Program-made: the position numbers and the translations under genes
Source: Bifidobacterium sp. 7101
Lineage (GTDB): Bacteria > Actinomycetota > Actinomycetes > Actinomycetales > Bifidobacteriaceae
Direction: 5' to 3'
Assembly: GCF_000499285.1 (NCBI RefSeq)
Contig: NZ_AWUN01000005.1
Span: 62,001 to 126,000, forward strand
DNA length: 64,000 nucleotides
Part shown: positions 41,503-52,859 of the stretch, piece after piece
How the letters are laid out: each line of letters opens with the position of its first letter
Numbering within the stretch: position 1 is the first letter of the stretch
Notes under the pieces: model-generated
The model's input: the letters and a program-made list of their open reading frames with translations, nothing else
The model's database searches: none
Told to the model about the DNA's origin: nothing

Positions 41503-41506
<4 letters not shown>
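40292..41506 (+). CDS. sucC: Succinyl-CoA ligase subunit beta
   Basis: 404 residues, ATP-grasp fold (MDLYEYQARQLLAEHGI, CMIKGQATIGHRGQAG) and C-terminal ligase domain (ANFLDIGGGASPEVM, NVYGGITSC). With SucD it interconverts succinate, CoA and ATP with succinyl-CoA. It overlaps sucD by 4 bp (ATGA). A full TCA cycle is not implied. Confidence 0.96.
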
Positions 41507-42422
<916 letters not shown>

Positions 42423-42426
<4 letters not shown>

Positions 42427-43799
42427 CCGACAGGGTGAAAGCATGGCTCCGGGGGGCCCTAGAGGCCTTCCTAGCCATGCTTATCTACACCGTCGCCCTC
42501 GGTGCCTGCATGGCCCTGCTCCTGCTCGTTATTTCCATTGAGGAGGGCGGGCCTTCCCTGTCCATGGCCACTGTGGCCCTGACGGAAACCATCACCCTGC
42601 TCACTCAGGGCTGCGGGTTCACGGCCGGGGCCCTGACCCTGACCGTCATCCCCCTGTTGCTGACCGGCCTGCTGATTTGGATGATTCGCTCCCTGGTCAG
42701 TCGGCTTGGCATGTCCGTCGGTGGTTGCATTGCCGGCCTGGTCGTCTGGGTGCTGTGCAACCTCATTCTCATGCAGGGCAGCCAGACCATCCAGGTAGAC
42801 ACTACCCCGGTCATTCTTCTGCGGACCAGCCTGGTCTTCCTATTGGGTTACGGCTGGGCCTGGGTCCGCTCTGAACCGTTCCGCCAGGCTCTTGCCAAAC
42901 GAATCAAAGAGGCCGTGCCTGTTCAGGTTCGCAGAACCATTCGGCTCGGGCTCACGACCGGTTTGATCCTACTGGCTGCCATGCTGGCCGCCGGCCTGAT
43001 GGCCCTGATTGTATGGATCGCCCTCTACCACGGAGACGTGGGCCGCCTGTTCAAACTGACGCGTATGGGTACCGCCTCGGCTGTAACGACCAGCCTGGCC
43101 TCCCTGGCCTGGCTGCCCAACCTGATTATCTGGGCCGCCTCCTGGCTCTTCGGAAACGGTTTCAACATAGGCAGTCTGGCGACCTTCACCCTCTGGTCGG
43201 GCCACGCATCCAGTCTGCCCTCACTGCCCCTCTTTGGGCTGTTCCCAGAGCCGGTTTCCCAGCAGGAGGTTCGTCTGCTCCTGCTCAACATTCCTCTGCT
43301 GGCCGGCGTGGTTGCCGGAATTCTGCTACTGACCGGGCCATGGGGGGTCAGAATTCACGCTGCCGTGCACCAAGCAGGGCTGAAATCCCGAGATACGGCA
43401 GTTTGCTTCCTGATGGCAACCCTGTCCATGGCCCTGACCTGGCTGGTCACCCTGCTCGGCCTTGCCCTGCTTTTCCAGATATCCAACGGGGCCCTGGGCC
43501 GCCAGCGACTGACCGGAGTGGGCGTGCCCATAGCCTCTTCCCTGCGAATGATCGGAACCTCCCTGGGGGTCGGCCTGCTGGGAGTGTGGCTACTGGCACT
43601 CGTCATAGCCGCCCTGGTCATTATCAAGGATGCCCTGGTTGACTATCTGCGCCAGGCAGGTGACAAAAAGACTTCCGCCCAGGCGGAAAACAAGGAAAAA
43701 CACAACCTATCACGCGGTCTGGAGAGAAAGGAGTCCAAGGCAACCGACCGAGCAGACACACCACGACAGGTTTCGTCCACCCGCAGACCAGGCAAGTAG
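42423..43799 (+). CDS. PerM-like (DUF6350) polytopic membrane protein
   Basis: 458 residues with about nine or ten helices and a hydrophilic C-terminal tail of about 55 residues rich in Lys and Arg. The block [19 protein letters not shown] and the following [14 protein letters not shown] resemble the DUF6350 family. Mycobacterial PerM, encoded between sucD and purN-purH, stabilises the divisome protein FtsB; the same sucCD-X-purH order here supports orthology. It starts inside the sucD stop codon. Confidence 0.78.
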
Positions 43800-43851
43800 G
43801 TCCGAAGGTGGCGGGGCGCCTCGGCATTCAAGCATAGGAGTAGGAGTTTCC

Positions 43852-45453
43852 ATGGTCACCACGAATCGAACTATCAACCGAGCACTGGTCTCGGTCTACC
43901 ACAAGCAGGGTCTTGAGGCCCTGGCATCGGCCTTCCGTCAGGCAGGCACCGAGGTCGTCTCCACCGGCAGCACCGCGAAGAAGCTGCAGGATCTGGGCGT
44001 CCAGGTCACCCCGGTGGAAAAGGTCACCGGTTTTCCGGAGAGTCTTGACGGCCGGGTCAAAACCCTGGATCCGCATATCCACGCCGGGCTGCTGGCCGAC
44101 ATGACCAATCCCGACCATGTCCAGCAACTCAAAGACTTGGGCATAGCCCCCTTCGACCTGGTGGTGGTCAACCTCTACCCCTTCGAGCAGACGGTCCTCG
44201 AGGGCGCCGATGCTGACCAGTGCCTGGAGCGCATCGACATCGGCGGCCCTGCCATGATCCGGGCCGCCGCCAAGAACCATGCCAGCGTGGCTGTGATCAC
44301 CGACCCGGACGACTATGCCCTGGCAGCTGACCGCATCGCCTCCGGCACCGGTTTCAGCCTGGCCGAGCGCGGACGCCTGGCTGCCAAAGCCTTCGCCCTG
44401 ACCGCTTCCTATGACGCGGCCATCGCCGAGTGGACCGCACGCACATGGGTTGACGACAAGCAGGACAAGGTCGAGGATCAGAAGCCAGCCCAGGCGCTGA
44501 CGCGCACCTGGCGTCTGGCCAGCCAACTGCGCTACGGGGAGAACCCCCACCAGAAGGCCGCCCTCTACCTGGACCCACTGGATCGTGATGGTTTCGCCGC
44601 CGCAGAGCACCTGGGTGGGGCCAAGGAAATGAGCTACAACAACTACGTGGATGCGGATTCCGCCTGGCGCTCGGTCTGGGACTTCCCCGACCTGCCCGCA
44701 GTGGCCGTGGTCAAGCACTCCAACCCCTGCGGTCTGGCCGTGGGGGAGGACATCGCCCAGGCCCACCGTCGCGCCCACGCCTGCGATCCCATGAGCGCCT
44801 ATGGCGGGGTCATCGCCGCCAACCGTACGGTCACCCTGACCATGGCCCAGCAGATCAAGCCGGTCTTCACCGAGGTGATTGTGGCTCCAAGCTATGAGCC
44901 CGAGGCCCTGGACCTGCTGCGGACCAAGAAGAACCTGCGCATCCTGTCCGTGCAACGCCGCCCACGTCAGCGCCCGATCATCCGTCAAATCGACGGGGGA
45001 GCCTTGGTACAGACGCCCGACCTGATCGACGCCCCGGGAGACGATCCCTCCACCTGGCGTCTGGTCTCCGGCAACCCGGCCGACCAGGCAACCATGGATG
45101 ATCTGACCTTCGCCTGGCGGGCCATCCGCTCGGTCAAGTCCAACGCGGTGCTCCTGGCCAACCAGGGAGCCACCGTGGGCATCGGTATGGGCCAGGTCAA
45201 CAGGGTGGACTCCAGCCACCTTGCAGTCGAACGTGCCAACACCCTGGACGAGGGCCGCAACCGGGCCAAAGGCTCGGTAGCCGCATCCGACGCCTTCTTC
45301 CCCTTCGCAGATGGTCTGGAGTATCTGATTCAGGCCGGCATCAGGGCCGTGGTGCAGCCGGGAGGCTCCATCCGTGATCCTGAGGTGATCAAGGCCGCCC
45401 AGGATGCTGATTTGACCATGTATCTGACCGGAACCCGCCACTTCTTCCACTGA
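43852..45453 (+). CDS. purH: Bifunctional AICAR transformylase/IMP cyclohydrolase
   Basis: 533 residues. N-terminal MGS-like IMP cyclohydrolase domain ([28 protein letters not shown]) and C-terminal transformylase domain with [12 protein letters not shown] and the Asp-Ala-Phe-Phe-Pro-Phe motif [12 protein letters not shown]. Catalyses the last two steps of IMP synthesis. The ATG at 43852 follows AGGAGTAGGAG. Ends before a large nested hairpin. Confidence 0.97.
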   Translation: MVTTNRTINRALVSVYHKQGLEALASAFRQAGTEVVSTGSTAKKLQDLGVQVTPVEKVTGFPESLDGRVKTLDPHIHAGLLADMTNPDHVQQLKDLGIAPFDLVVVNLYPFEQTVLEGADADQCLERIDIGGPAMIRAAAKNHASVAVITDPDDYALAADRIASGTGFSLAERGRLAAKAFALTASYDAAIAEWTARTWVDDKQDKVEDQKPAQALTRTWRLASQLRYGENPHQKAALYLDPLDRDGFAAAEHLGGAKEMSYNNYVDADSAWRSVWDFPDLPAVAVVKHSNPCGLAVGEDIAQAHRRAHACDPMSAYGGVIAANRTVTLTMAQQIKPVFTEVIVAPSYEPEALDLLRTKKNLRILSVQRRPRQRPIIRQIDGGALVQTPDLIDAPGDDPSTWRLVSGNPADQATMDDLTFAWRAIRSVKSNAVLLANQGATVGIGMGQVNRVDSSHLAVERANTLDEGRNRAKGSVAASDAFFPFADGLEYLIQAGIRAVVQPGGSIRDPEVIKAAQDADLTMYLTGTRHFFH

Positions 45454-45460
45454 TAAAACC

Positions 45461-45512
45461 GGACCCCGCGGTCGAATGTCGCCCTGCGACAAATTCCTTG
45501 ACCGCGGGGTCC
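45461..45512 (+). terminator. Nested hairpin after purH
   Basis: A 13-bp perfect stem (GGACCCCGCGGTC at 45461-45473 with GACCGCGGGGTCC at 45500-45512) encloses a second 5-bp hairpin GTCGC-CCT-GCGAC (45478-45490). No T-run follows. Position between purH and the aldehyde dehydrogenase suggests a terminator or a structured leader. Confidence 0.6.
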
Positions 45513-45584
45513 AATGCGGTGATATGCTGAATGGACTGACCAGCGAAGATGCTGACTGGTTATCAATCATTCGAAGGAGATATT

Positions 45585-46958
45585 GTGACCTATCAGACTG
45601 TCAATCCCTTTAATAATGAACTTGTCAAAACCTACCCCGATGCCACCGACGAGGACCTGGAGAACGCCCTGGCCCGTGGCCATGACCTCTACAAGACCTG
45701 GCGTAAGCAAGAAGGCCCCGGAGACCGTCCCGCACAACTGCGCCAGGTTGCCAAGCTCTTCCGCCAGAACGAGGATGCCCTGGCTGCCAACCTGACCCTG
45801 GACATGGGCAAGCTGGTGGGCGAGGCCCGCGCCGAGGTGGAGCTGTGCGCGGACATCGCCGACTACTTCGCCGACCACGCCGAGGATCTGCTGGCCCCCG
45901 TTCCCCTAGACAACCCCGCTGGCAAGGCCTACTACATCAAGCAGGCCACCGGCATCGTCTTCATGGTCGAGCCCTGGAACTTCCCCTACTACCAGATCAT
46001 GCGTGTGTTCGCCCCCAACTTCATTCTGGGCAACCCGATGATCCTCAAGCACGCCTCCAACGTGCCCGGCTCGGCAGTGGCTTTCGAACAGACCGTGAGA
46101 GAAGCAGGAGCCCCCGAGGGCAGCCTGACCAACCTCTTCGTCAACTATGCCCAGGTGGACCGTGCCATCGCCGATCCCCGCGTCTCAGGCGTGGCACTGA
46201 CCGGGTCGGAGCGCGGCGGCGCTTCCGTGGCCAAGTCGGCCGGAGCCAATCTGAAGAAGTCCTCCATGGAGCTGGGCGGCAACGACGTCTTCATCGTCCT
46301 GGATGACGCTGACTGGGATCTGCTGAAGAAGGTGGCACCAAGTGCCAGGCTGATGAATGCAGGCCAGGTCTGCACCTCCTCCAAGCGCTTCATCGTCACA
46401 GAGAACCGCTACGATGACTTCGTCTCGCTCATCGTCGATGCCTTCTCACACGCGGTTCTAGGAGATCCCAGCAACCCCGAAACCACGCTGGCCCCCATGT
46501 GCATGGTCTCCGCCCGCGACAACCTGGCCAAGCAGGTCGAAAGCGCTGTGGCCGGTGGAGCCAAGGTTGCCTACGGAAACAAGCCCTACGATTCGCCGGG
46601 GGCCTTCTTCACCCCGACGGTTCTGACGGACATCGACCGTGACAACCCCGTCTACAACCAGGAGATGTTTGGCCCTGTGGCCTCCATTTACAAGGTTGCC
46701 AACGAGGATGAGGCCATCGAACTGGCCAACGACTCCAGCTACGGCCTGGGCGGTGTGGTCTTCTCCTCGGATACCGACCATGCGGATGCTCTGGCCCGTC
46801 GCATCGAGACCGGCATGACCTTCATCAACGGCAGCTGGGTGACCATGCCTGAGCTGCCCTTCGGCGGCGTCAAGAACTCCGGCTACGGCCGCGAGCTCTA
46901 CAGCCTGGGCTTCGACACCTTCGCCAACGAGCATCTGATCTTCCAACACAAGAACTGA
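45585..46958 (+). CDS. NAD(P)-dependent aldehyde dehydrogenase (succinate-semialdehyde dehydrogenase-like)
   Basis: 457 residues. Catalytic Glu in SMELGGNDVFIVL and Cys in MNAGQVCTSSKR are intact, as is VEPWNFPYYQIMRVF. The short N-terminus and GNDVF segment resemble the SSADH/GabD2 subgroup, giving succinate from succinic semialdehyde; other aldehydes remain possible. The GTG at 45585 follows GAAGGAGA. Near sucCD but separated by purH and hairpins, so co-regulation is not implied. Confidence 0.9.
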   Translation: MTYQTVNPFNNELVKTYPDATDEDLENALARGHDLYKTWRKQEGPGDRPAQLRQVAKLFRQNEDALAANLTLDMGKLVGEARAEVELCADIADYFADHAEDLLAPVPLDNPAGKAYYIKQATGIVFMVEPWNFPYYQIMRVFAPNFILGNPMILKHASNVPGSAVAFEQTVREAGAPEGSLTNLFVNYAQVDRAIADPRVSGVALTGSERGGASVAKSAGANLKKSSMELGGNDVFIVLDDADWDLLKKVAPSARLMNAGQVCTSSKRFIVTENRYDDFVSLIVDAFSHAVLGDPSNPETTLAPMCMVSARDNLAKQVESAVAGGAKVAYGNKPYDSPGAFFTPTVLTDIDRDNPVYNQEMFGPVASIYKVANEDEAIELANDSSYGLGGVVFSSDTDHADALARRIETGMTFINGSWVTMPELPFGGVKNSGYGRELYSLGFDTFANEHLIFQHKN

Positions 46959-46987
46959 TCAGGCTGCTCTGGCTCCTTGTTGAAACG

Positions 46988-47044
46988 GCGACCGTGTCAT
47001 CATCGTCCGAGGGCGATGGCGGCACGGTCGCTTTGCGTCAGCAG
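46988..47044 (+). terminator. Terminator after the aldehyde dehydrogenase
   Basis: A 9-bp stem GCGACCGTG (46988-46996) with CACGGTCGC (47033-47041) surrounds an inner CATCG/CGATG stem and is followed by TTTG. Confidence 0.65.
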
Positions 47045-47090
47045 CGCTGGTAGGCTCGAACCGGCAGAGCAAGTGCAGAGGTAGGAGAGC

Positions 47091-47438
47091 ATGGCAGACG
47101 CGAATAAGACCGAGAACCCGGATCTCAAGCCCCCACAGCCGCCCAAGACATCGGGTCGAGGCCATCCCTTCGTCTCGGAGGCTCAGGAGGGTCGTCCTAT
47201 CTGCGAGGGCATCATCTTTTTGGTGGTTCTTGTCGCCGCGCTCGTGGCCTTCTGCGGATACACCTGGGCCGCGACTGGACTGGTGTCCATCGCGGCCCTG
47301 GTTTGCGGCGCCCTGCGCCTGATTCTCAAGGATCGCAGCCCCTGGAAGGTGCGGTCAGTACCCTTCGACGCTTTTATCTGCATCGCCCTGGGTATCGGCC
47401 TTCTGGTCACCTACTTCAGCATTCAGCTGTTGCTGTGA
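47091..47438 (+). CDS. Small DUF3017-like membrane protein
   Basis: 115 residues: a Pro/Lys-rich cytoplasmic N-terminus of about 38 residues and three hydrophobic helices (about 41-58, 62-78, 94-113). Length and the RLILKDRSPWKVRS loop resemble the actinobacterial DUF3017 family, whose function is unknown. The ATG at 47091 follows GAGGTAGGAGAGC. Convergent with the aquaporin-like gene. Confidence 0.72.
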   Translation: MADANKTENPDLKPPQPPKTSGRGHPFVSEAQEGRPICEGIIFLVVLVAALVAFCGYTWAATGLVSIAALVCGALRLILKDRSPWKVRSVPFDAFICIALGIGLLVTYFSIQLLL

Positions 47439-47467
47439 CCCCCTCCGGGCTTTCGATCCTTAGTGGT

Positions 47468-48721
47468 TCAGTCTTCAGTAGGCTTGTCTTTGGGTTCCTT
47501 GTCACTGTCTTCTTTTTCAGATGCAGTGTGAAGGGGCTCGGCCTGCAGATCGGGAATGGTTCCCGCATCGACATGTGCAACAGCATCCTGGTTAGCATCA
47601 GCATTCTTACTTGCATCGGCATCTTGGACAGCATCGACGTCGGAAAGAGCTGACACATCGACAGTCTGAGCTGAGGTGTCGGCAGCATCAGCGGCGGAGC
47701 TTTCAACTGGAGCAGGAGAGGCCTGGGCCGATTGATCCTGAGTCTTAGCACCTGCAGGAGCAAAGGCATCAGCCTGAGCATCTGTGCCCGTCTGAGCCTG
47801 AACACCGGTTGCAGCAAAGGCATCTACTTGTGCCTGTGCTTCCGGCTGGGCATCAGTGGCGACACCCATGGCACGCATGGCCATGTTGTCGGTGATGATG
47901 CTGGTCACGATGATGACCAGGGCCACCAGGGATGCAGCCAGCAGGGGGCAGATCCAGAAGAGCCAGAGCTGCGAGATCGGGCTGACGGCCATGTGCTTGG
48001 ACTGGGCGAAGATGGCGATGCCGGTGGAGCGAGCGGGGTTCAGTCCCGCGCAGGTGATGGGGTAGGTGACCAGCACGCCGACGCCATAGGCCAGCCCGGT
48101 GTAAAGAGCATGGTTGCGACGGGCACGACCGTCAGAGCGCAGGGTGGTGATGGCCGCAGCCACCACAATCATGCAGCCGATCAGCTCAACCACGATGGCC
48201 ATGGGTGCCCCGAAGGCGATGTGCTGCTGACCCAGAGTGGCTGCAGCTGGCGAGCCACCGGAAAAACCGTTCACCGAGAACATGAGCCAGGTCCTGGCCG
48301 GCACAGACCTGCTGACCGGCACAAGGGCAACAGCGAGTGCGCCGGCGCCAATAGCGCCGATCACCTGGGCGACGATGTAGATCAGCCCGTCCACCATGCT
48401 GATCTGCGAGGTGAACATGGCTGCCACGGTCACGGCAGGGTTGAAGTGCCCGCCGGAGACGCCGCCCAGCATGGCCGTAACGACCAGGTAGGTCAGGGCG
48501 GTTCCCAGGACCGGCAGCACCACGCTAGGCTGGCCCATGACCAGCTGGCCGAAGCTGTAGGACAGGTAGATGACCGCGCAGATCAAGAAGGTGCCCGCCA
48601 ACTCGGCGGCGGCACGAATCCAACGAACATCACGAGGCCTGATCCGCCTGCGGACGGGCTTTGCGGCAACCTGCTCGTCGGCCTGTTCGAGGACCGGCTC
48701 AGCACTTGCTTCCATAGTCAT
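47468..48721 (-). CDS. MIP family channel (aquaporin/glycerol facilitator) with long acidic C-terminal tail
   Basis: 417 residues. Six helices with both half-helix motifs, HFNPAVTV and GLNPARSTG, which line the water or glycerol pore. After about residue 265 comes an Ala/Asp/Gln/Ser-rich, strongly acidic tail of about 150 residues not seen in standard MIP proteins (about 230-280). The start is the ATG at 48721 or 48715, both near AAGGTGGGG. Whether it carries water, glycerol or another solute cannot be told by eye. Divergent from the pseudouridine synthase. Confidence 0.87.
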   Translation of the reverse strand: MTMEASAEPVLEQADEQVAAKPVRRRIRPRDVRWIRAAAELAGTFLICAVIYLSYSFGQLVMGQPSVVLPVLGTALTYLVVTAMLGGVSGGHFNPAVTVAAMFTSQISMVDGLIYIVAQVIGAIGAGALAVALVPVSRSVPARTWLMFSVNGFSGGSPAAATLGQQHIAFGAPMAIVVELIGCMIVVAAAITTLRSDGRARRNHALYTGLAYGVGVLVTYPITCAGLNPARSTGIAIFAQSKHMAVSPISQLWLFWICPLLAASLVALVIIVTSIITDNMAMRAMGVATDAQPEAQAQVDAFAATGVQAQTGTDAQADAFAPAGAKTQDQSAQASPAPVESSAADAADTSAQTVDVSALSDVDAVQDADASKNADANQDAVAHVDAGTIPDLQAEPLHTASEKEDSDKEPKDKPTED

Positions 48722-48891
48722 GTTCCCCACCTTGCAATCCCTTCGACGACAATGAACAACAACAGTTTCAAGCTTAGGGCAAGCCAACAACACTTCCCTA
48801 GACTCCGATATAGTATGATATGACCTTTCGGCGGCTGCGGTCGTCCAGAACGGTATCCGTTACATATCTATCAGGCCACGTTGGGAGAACG

Positions 48892-49665
48892 ATGCCACAT
48901 CCATACACACAGGCGATCAGAGCGCGCGAACAGGGGGAGGAGGGCATCCGCCTCCAGAAGGTGCTGGCCCAGGCCGGATTCGGCTCTCGTCGCAAATGCG
49001 AACAAATCATCACCCAGGGCAGGGTCGAGGTCGATGGCGAGCTGGTCACCACCTTGGGCAGCCGGGTTGACCCCTCCCGCCAGCAGATCCGGGTGGATGG
49101 ATCCCGCATCCATCTGAACGACAAGCACGTCACCCTGGCCCTGAACAAGCCCCGCAAGGTCCTCTCGACCATGGACGACCCCAAGGGCCGGTTCACCCTG
49201 CGCGACATCATAGGGGACCGCTACGAGCGAGTCTTCCACATGGGCAGGCTGGACTATGACTCCGAGGGTCTAATCCTCATGACCGACGATGGGGAGCTGG
49301 CCCAGCACGTCATGCATCCGCGCTATGAGGTGGAGAAGACCTATATCGCTACACTCAGCGGCCACATTGGCGGCAACGTCTGCCGACGGCTGGTCACCCA
49401 GGGTGTGGAGCTGGACGACGGCCTGATTCGGTTGGACCGTTGCGCCATCATCGACCACAATCGCGAGCACACCATCGTCAAGGTGGTCCTGCACTCGGGC
49501 AAGAACCGGATAGTACGGCGCATCTTCGGTGCCATCGGTTTCCCGGTGACAAGGCTGGTACGCACCCAGATCGGCCCCATCCGACTTGGCGAGATTCGTC
49601 CGGGCTCCTATCGGGTGCTCTCCGCCGCCGAGATCAAGGCTCTGGATAAGGAGGTCGGACTGTGA
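48892..49665 (+). CDS. rluB: 23S rRNA pseudouridine synthase (RluB/RsuA family)
   Basis: 257 residues: an S4 RNA-binding domain ([22 protein letters not shown]) and the catalytic domain with Asp in [19 protein letters not shown], plus the [21 protein letters not shown] block. Probably modifies U2605-equivalent in the 23S peptidyl-transferase region. The ATG at 48892 follows TTGGGAGAACG. It overlaps cmk-der by 4 bp. Confidence 0.92.
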   Translation: MPHPYTQAIRAREQGEEGIRLQKVLAQAGFGSRRKCEQIITQGRVEVDGELVTTLGSRVDPSRQQIRVDGSRIHLNDKHVTLALNKPRKVLSTMDDPKGRFTLRDIIGDRYERVFHMGRLDYDSEGLILMTDDGELAQHVMHPRYEVEKTYIATLSGHIGGNVCRRLVTQGVELDDGLIRLDRCAIIDHNREHTIVKVVLHSGKNRIVRRIFGAIGFPVTRLVRTQIGPIRLGEIRPGSYRVLSAAEIKALDKEVGL

Positions 49666-51770
49666 TCACTGTCGCCATTGATGGCCCTGCGGGAGTAGGC
49701 AAGTCCTCCACATCGCGGGCCCTGGCCAAGCATTTCGGACTGGCTTACCTGGATACCGGTGCCATGTACCGGGCGGTCACCTTATGGTGCATGGACCGCG
49801 GGCTGGACCTGGACGCGGACCAACCCGACCAGGAGGCAATCACCGAGGCCGTGGCCGATTCCATCACCGGTGGCCACTTGGTCATGGGGCTTGACCCCGA
49901 ACATCCCAGAGTCAGCCTGGATGATCGCGACGTGGATGAAGAGATACGTTCCACCAAGGTCTCCGAGCATGTTTCCGTGGTCTCTTCGATTCCGGCCGTG
50001 CGCCATGTTCTCATCGCCGCCCAGCGGGCCATCATGTCCGATCAGGAGCGCGGCGTGGTGGCCGAAGGACGGGACATCACCACCGTGGTGGCCCCGGATG
50101 CCCAGGTCCGTGTGCTGCTGACAGCCCGTGAGGAGGTCCGTCAGGCCCGCCGCAGCGGCCAGGCCCAGTCCGGGTCAGCCGGCGCCGAAGATCTGGCAGC
50201 ACGGGATGCCCGGGATTCCAAGGTCACCTCCTTCATGAGCGCTGCCGACGGGGTGACCACCGTGGACAACTCCGATCTGACCTTCGAGCAAACATTGCAG
50301 GTCCTGATCGATCTGGTCTCCTCGGCTATGGAGGAGGACTCCTACGACGAGTACGCCCGGAACCTGGACGACTATGAGCTGGATGAAGAAGACCGTGCCC
50401 TGTTGGAGGGCGGCTCCGAGAACCAGGATGACCAGGACCAAGGCCCTAAGGCCGTAGGCGTGCTGGCCGTGGTGGGAAGGCCCAACGTGGGCAAGTCCAC
50501 CCTGGTCAACAGGATCCTCGGCCGACGTGCCGCCGTGGTTGAGGACACCCCTGGCGTGACCCGGGATCGTGTCAGCTACGAGGCCGAATGGGCCGGCACC
50601 CAATTCAAGCTGGTGGACACCGGGGGTTGGGAGAGCGATGTGGAGGGCATCGAATCCGCCATCGCCTCCCAGGCACAGGTAGCCGTGTCCCTGGCTGATG
50701 CCGTCATTCTGGTCGTGGATGGTCAGGTGGGGCTGACCGCCAGCGACGAGCGGATCGTCACCATGCTTCGGGCCGCCGGTAAGCCGGTTGTCCTGGCTGT
50801 CAACAAGCTGGATGACCGGATGGCCGACTACACCGCATCCGAATTCTGGAAGCTGGGCCTGGGCGAACCCTATGCCATCTCAGCCATGCATGGCCGGGGG
50901 ATAGGCGACCTGCTGGACGCAGCACTGGAACAGCTCAGCAAGGCCGAGAAGACCTCGGGATTCCTCACCCCGGAAGGCCTGCGCCGGGTGGCTCTGGTCG
51001 GCCGGCCCAACGTGGGCAAATCCTCCCTGCTCAACCAGCTGGCCCACGAGGAGCGGGCAGTGGTCCACGATGTGGCCGGCACCACCCGCGACCCGGTCGA
51101 TGAGGTGGTCCAGGTGGACGGCGAGGACTGGCTCTTCATCGATACCGCCGGCATCAAGCGCCGCCTGCACAAGATCTCGGGTGCTGAGTATTACTCCAGC
51201 CTGCGCACCCAGGCGGCAATCGAGCGCTCGGAGCTGGCGCTCATCCTCTTCGATGCTTCCCAGCCCATCGCCGACCAGGACTTGAAGGTCATGAGCCAGG
51301 CCGTGGATGCCGGTCGGGCCATCGTCCTGGTCTTCAACAAGTGGGATCTGCTGGACGACTTCGGCCGGCAGCGTCTTGAGCGGCTCTGGCAGACCGAGTT
51401 CGACCGGGTCACTTGGGCCGAGCGGGTCAACCTGTCTGCCAAGACCGGCTGGCACACCAACCGGCTGGCCAGGGCCATGCGAACAGCTCTGGAATCGTGG
51501 GACAAGCGCATACCGACCGGCAAGCTCAACTCCTTCCTGGGCAAGGTTCAGGCTGCGCACCCGCATCCCTTGCGAGGCGGCAAGCAGCCCAGGATCCTCT
51601 TCGCCACCCAGGCCTCGACCAGGCCGCCGCGTTTCGTGATCTTCGCCACCGGCTTCCTGGAGCACGGCTACCGCCGCTATCTGGAACGTTGCCTGCGCGA
51701 GGAGTTCGGCTTCGAGGGCACTCCCATCCAGATCTCCGTGCATATCCGCGAGAAGAAAAAGCGCAAATAA
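49662..51770 (+). CDS. cmk-der: Fused cytidylate kinase and GTPase Der (EngA)
   Basis: 702 residues. Residues 1-225 are CMP kinase ([37 protein letters not shown]). An acidic linker of about 40 residues leads into Der: first G-domain with [13 protein letters not shown], second with [13 protein letters not shown], then the KH-like domain ending in a basic KKKRK. Cmk supplies CDP; Der matures the 50S ribosome. The GTG at 49662 follows AAGGAGGTCGGACT. Fusions of this kind are known in bifidobacteria; elsewhere the two genes are adjacent. Confidence 0.96.
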   Translation: MITVAIDGPAGVGKSSTSRALAKHFGLAYLDTGAMYRAVTLWCMDRGLDLDADQPDQEAITEAVADSITGGHLVMGLDPEHPRVSLDDRDVDEEIRSTKVSEHVSVVSSIPAVRHVLIAAQRAIMSDQERGVVAEGRDITTVVAPDAQVRVLLTAREEVRQARRSGQAQSGSAGAEDLAARDARDSKVTSFMSAADGVTTVDNSDLTFEQTLQVLIDLVSSAMEEDSYDEYARNLDDYELDEEDRALLEGGSENQDDQDQGPKAVGVLAVVGRPNVGKSTLVNRILGRRAAVVEDTPGVTRDRVSYEAEWAGTQFKLVDTGGWESDVEGIESAIASQAQVAVSLADAVILVVDGQVGLTASDERIVTMLRAAGKPVVLAVNKLDDRMADYTASEFWKLGLGEPYAISAMHGRGIGDLLDAALEQLSKAEKTSGFLTPEGLRRVALVGRPNVGKSSLLNQLAHEERAVVHDVAGTTRDPVDEVVQVDGEDWLFIDTAGIKRRLHKISGAEYYSSLRTQAAIERSELALILFDASQPIADQDLKVMSQAVDAGRAIVLVFNKWDLLDDFGRQRLERLWQTEFDRVTWAERVNLSAKTGWHTNRLARAMRTALESWDKRIPTGKLNSFLGKVQAAHPHPLRGGKQPRILFATQASTRPPRFVIFATGFLEHGYRRYLERCLREEFGFEGTPIQISVHIREKKKRK

Positions 51771-51774
51771 AGAA

Positions 51775-51813
51775 GGTCCCTGGGCCGACTAAGGAGCCGG
51801 GCCAGGGACCTTT
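51775..51813 (+). terminator. Terminator after cmk-der
   Basis: A 9-bp stem GGTCCCTGG (51775-51783) with CCAGGGACC (51802-51810), followed by TTT. It marks the end of the core-gene stretch. Confidence 0.8.
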
Positions 51814-52008
51814 CCATACCTCTGCGGGCGGGCGCGGCACCTCGACCATCTCACTCCAGTAGCAGCGCAATGCAAACTTGACTTACAGGATTCGTGTCTT
51901 TCCCGAAGTTTGGGTTTGATTGATTTACTCTGGGGTCACTTAAACGAGGTCTTTGTATCATTGTTGCCAATATAAATTCTGAGTCTGCATATTGCGTAAG
52001 GAGAAAAT

Positions 52009-52488
52009 ATGAAGTTTGAAAAAATAGCGTTATTAACTCAAGCAAATGCAAACCAGATCGCCAGAGAATGGCATTACAGCGATACGTATAGTTTTTATGA
52101 TATGGAGAATGATCCAGAAGATTTTGAAGAAATAATCACTCCAAGGTTGCGGGCAAATAAGTACTATCAGATTTTGGATGATAAAGATGAACTGGTTGGT
52201 TATTTTTGCTTGGAAAGGTTATCAGAGGAAAAGGTTGAAGTCGGTTTAGGATTGAGACCGGATTTAACTGGACTAGGGCTAGGATTATCTTTCGTTAAAG
52301 AAATTGAAGCCTTTATACAGAATAATTTCAATTATAAATTGATAATTCCATCAGTAGCCAGCTTCAATAAACGTGCAATCAAAGTTTATCAGAAAGCGGG
52401 ATTTAAAATTGATGGTTCTATGCTGCAGAAATCAAACGATGGCGTATATGAATTCATAAATTTAAGCAAACCTGTGGATCGTTGCTAA
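52009..52488 (+). CDS. GNAT family N-acetyltransferase, AT-rich and probably acquired
   Basis: 159 residues. The acetyl-CoA-binding motif A is at VEVGLGLRPDLTGLGLGLSF (R/Q-x-x-G-x-G/A type) and motif B near SFNKRAIKVYQKAGF. Substrate unknown. Base use is very unlike the neighbours: two sampled 60-base lines give about 40% and 28% GC, and codons end mostly in A or T. The ATG at 52009 follows AAGGAGAAAAT. A Firmicute donor is plausible. Confidence 0.87.
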   Translation: MKFEKIALLTQANANQIAREWHYSDTYSFYDMENDPEDFEEIITPRLRANKYYQILDDKDELVGYFCLERLSEEKVEVGLGLRPDLTGLGLGLSFVKEIEAFIQNNFNYKLIIPSVASFNKRAIKVYQKAGFKIDGSMLQKSNDGVYEFINLSKPVDRC

Positions 52489-52859
52489 GAAAGCAAGAAC
52501 TTCCCTGGGATCTACACTGATTAGATAGCTATGCAAGTTCAAGCGGGTGAACGTGCGGGTGATTGCTGGGCGTGTAGCCAGTCATTCTTGGATTAGTTGG
52601 ACGAGAAAGATACCGGGGATGCTCTTACATCCACAGTAAACCCCGATAGAAGTGCGCTGGCTTTAATCCTTGTTTTTGACAAACTAGTTTCCATGAAATA
52701 CAGGCTGTGCGCCATGGCCGCTAATAGAGCACCATGGCGCCGGATACTTGATTTGGTCTAAATCAGCATCGACATCCTTCCTTCGAATTCAGGAAGTTCT
52801 TACTTGTATCCTGATCTGTCATTCACAGTCCCCTTTAGCTCACGCATTGCCTACAGGAA
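52489..52859. other. Intergenic region with a long hairpin
   Basis: About 370 bases with no supported gene. GCGCCATGG (52709-52717) pairs with CCATGGCGC (52732-52740), a perfect 9-bp stem; no T-run. Mixed base composition suggests a junction between acquired and host DNA. Confidence 0.5.

Noticed and set aside
43828-45570. A minus-strand open frame across purH
   Set aside because: Same reason: shadow of purH, no ribosome site or recognisable domain.
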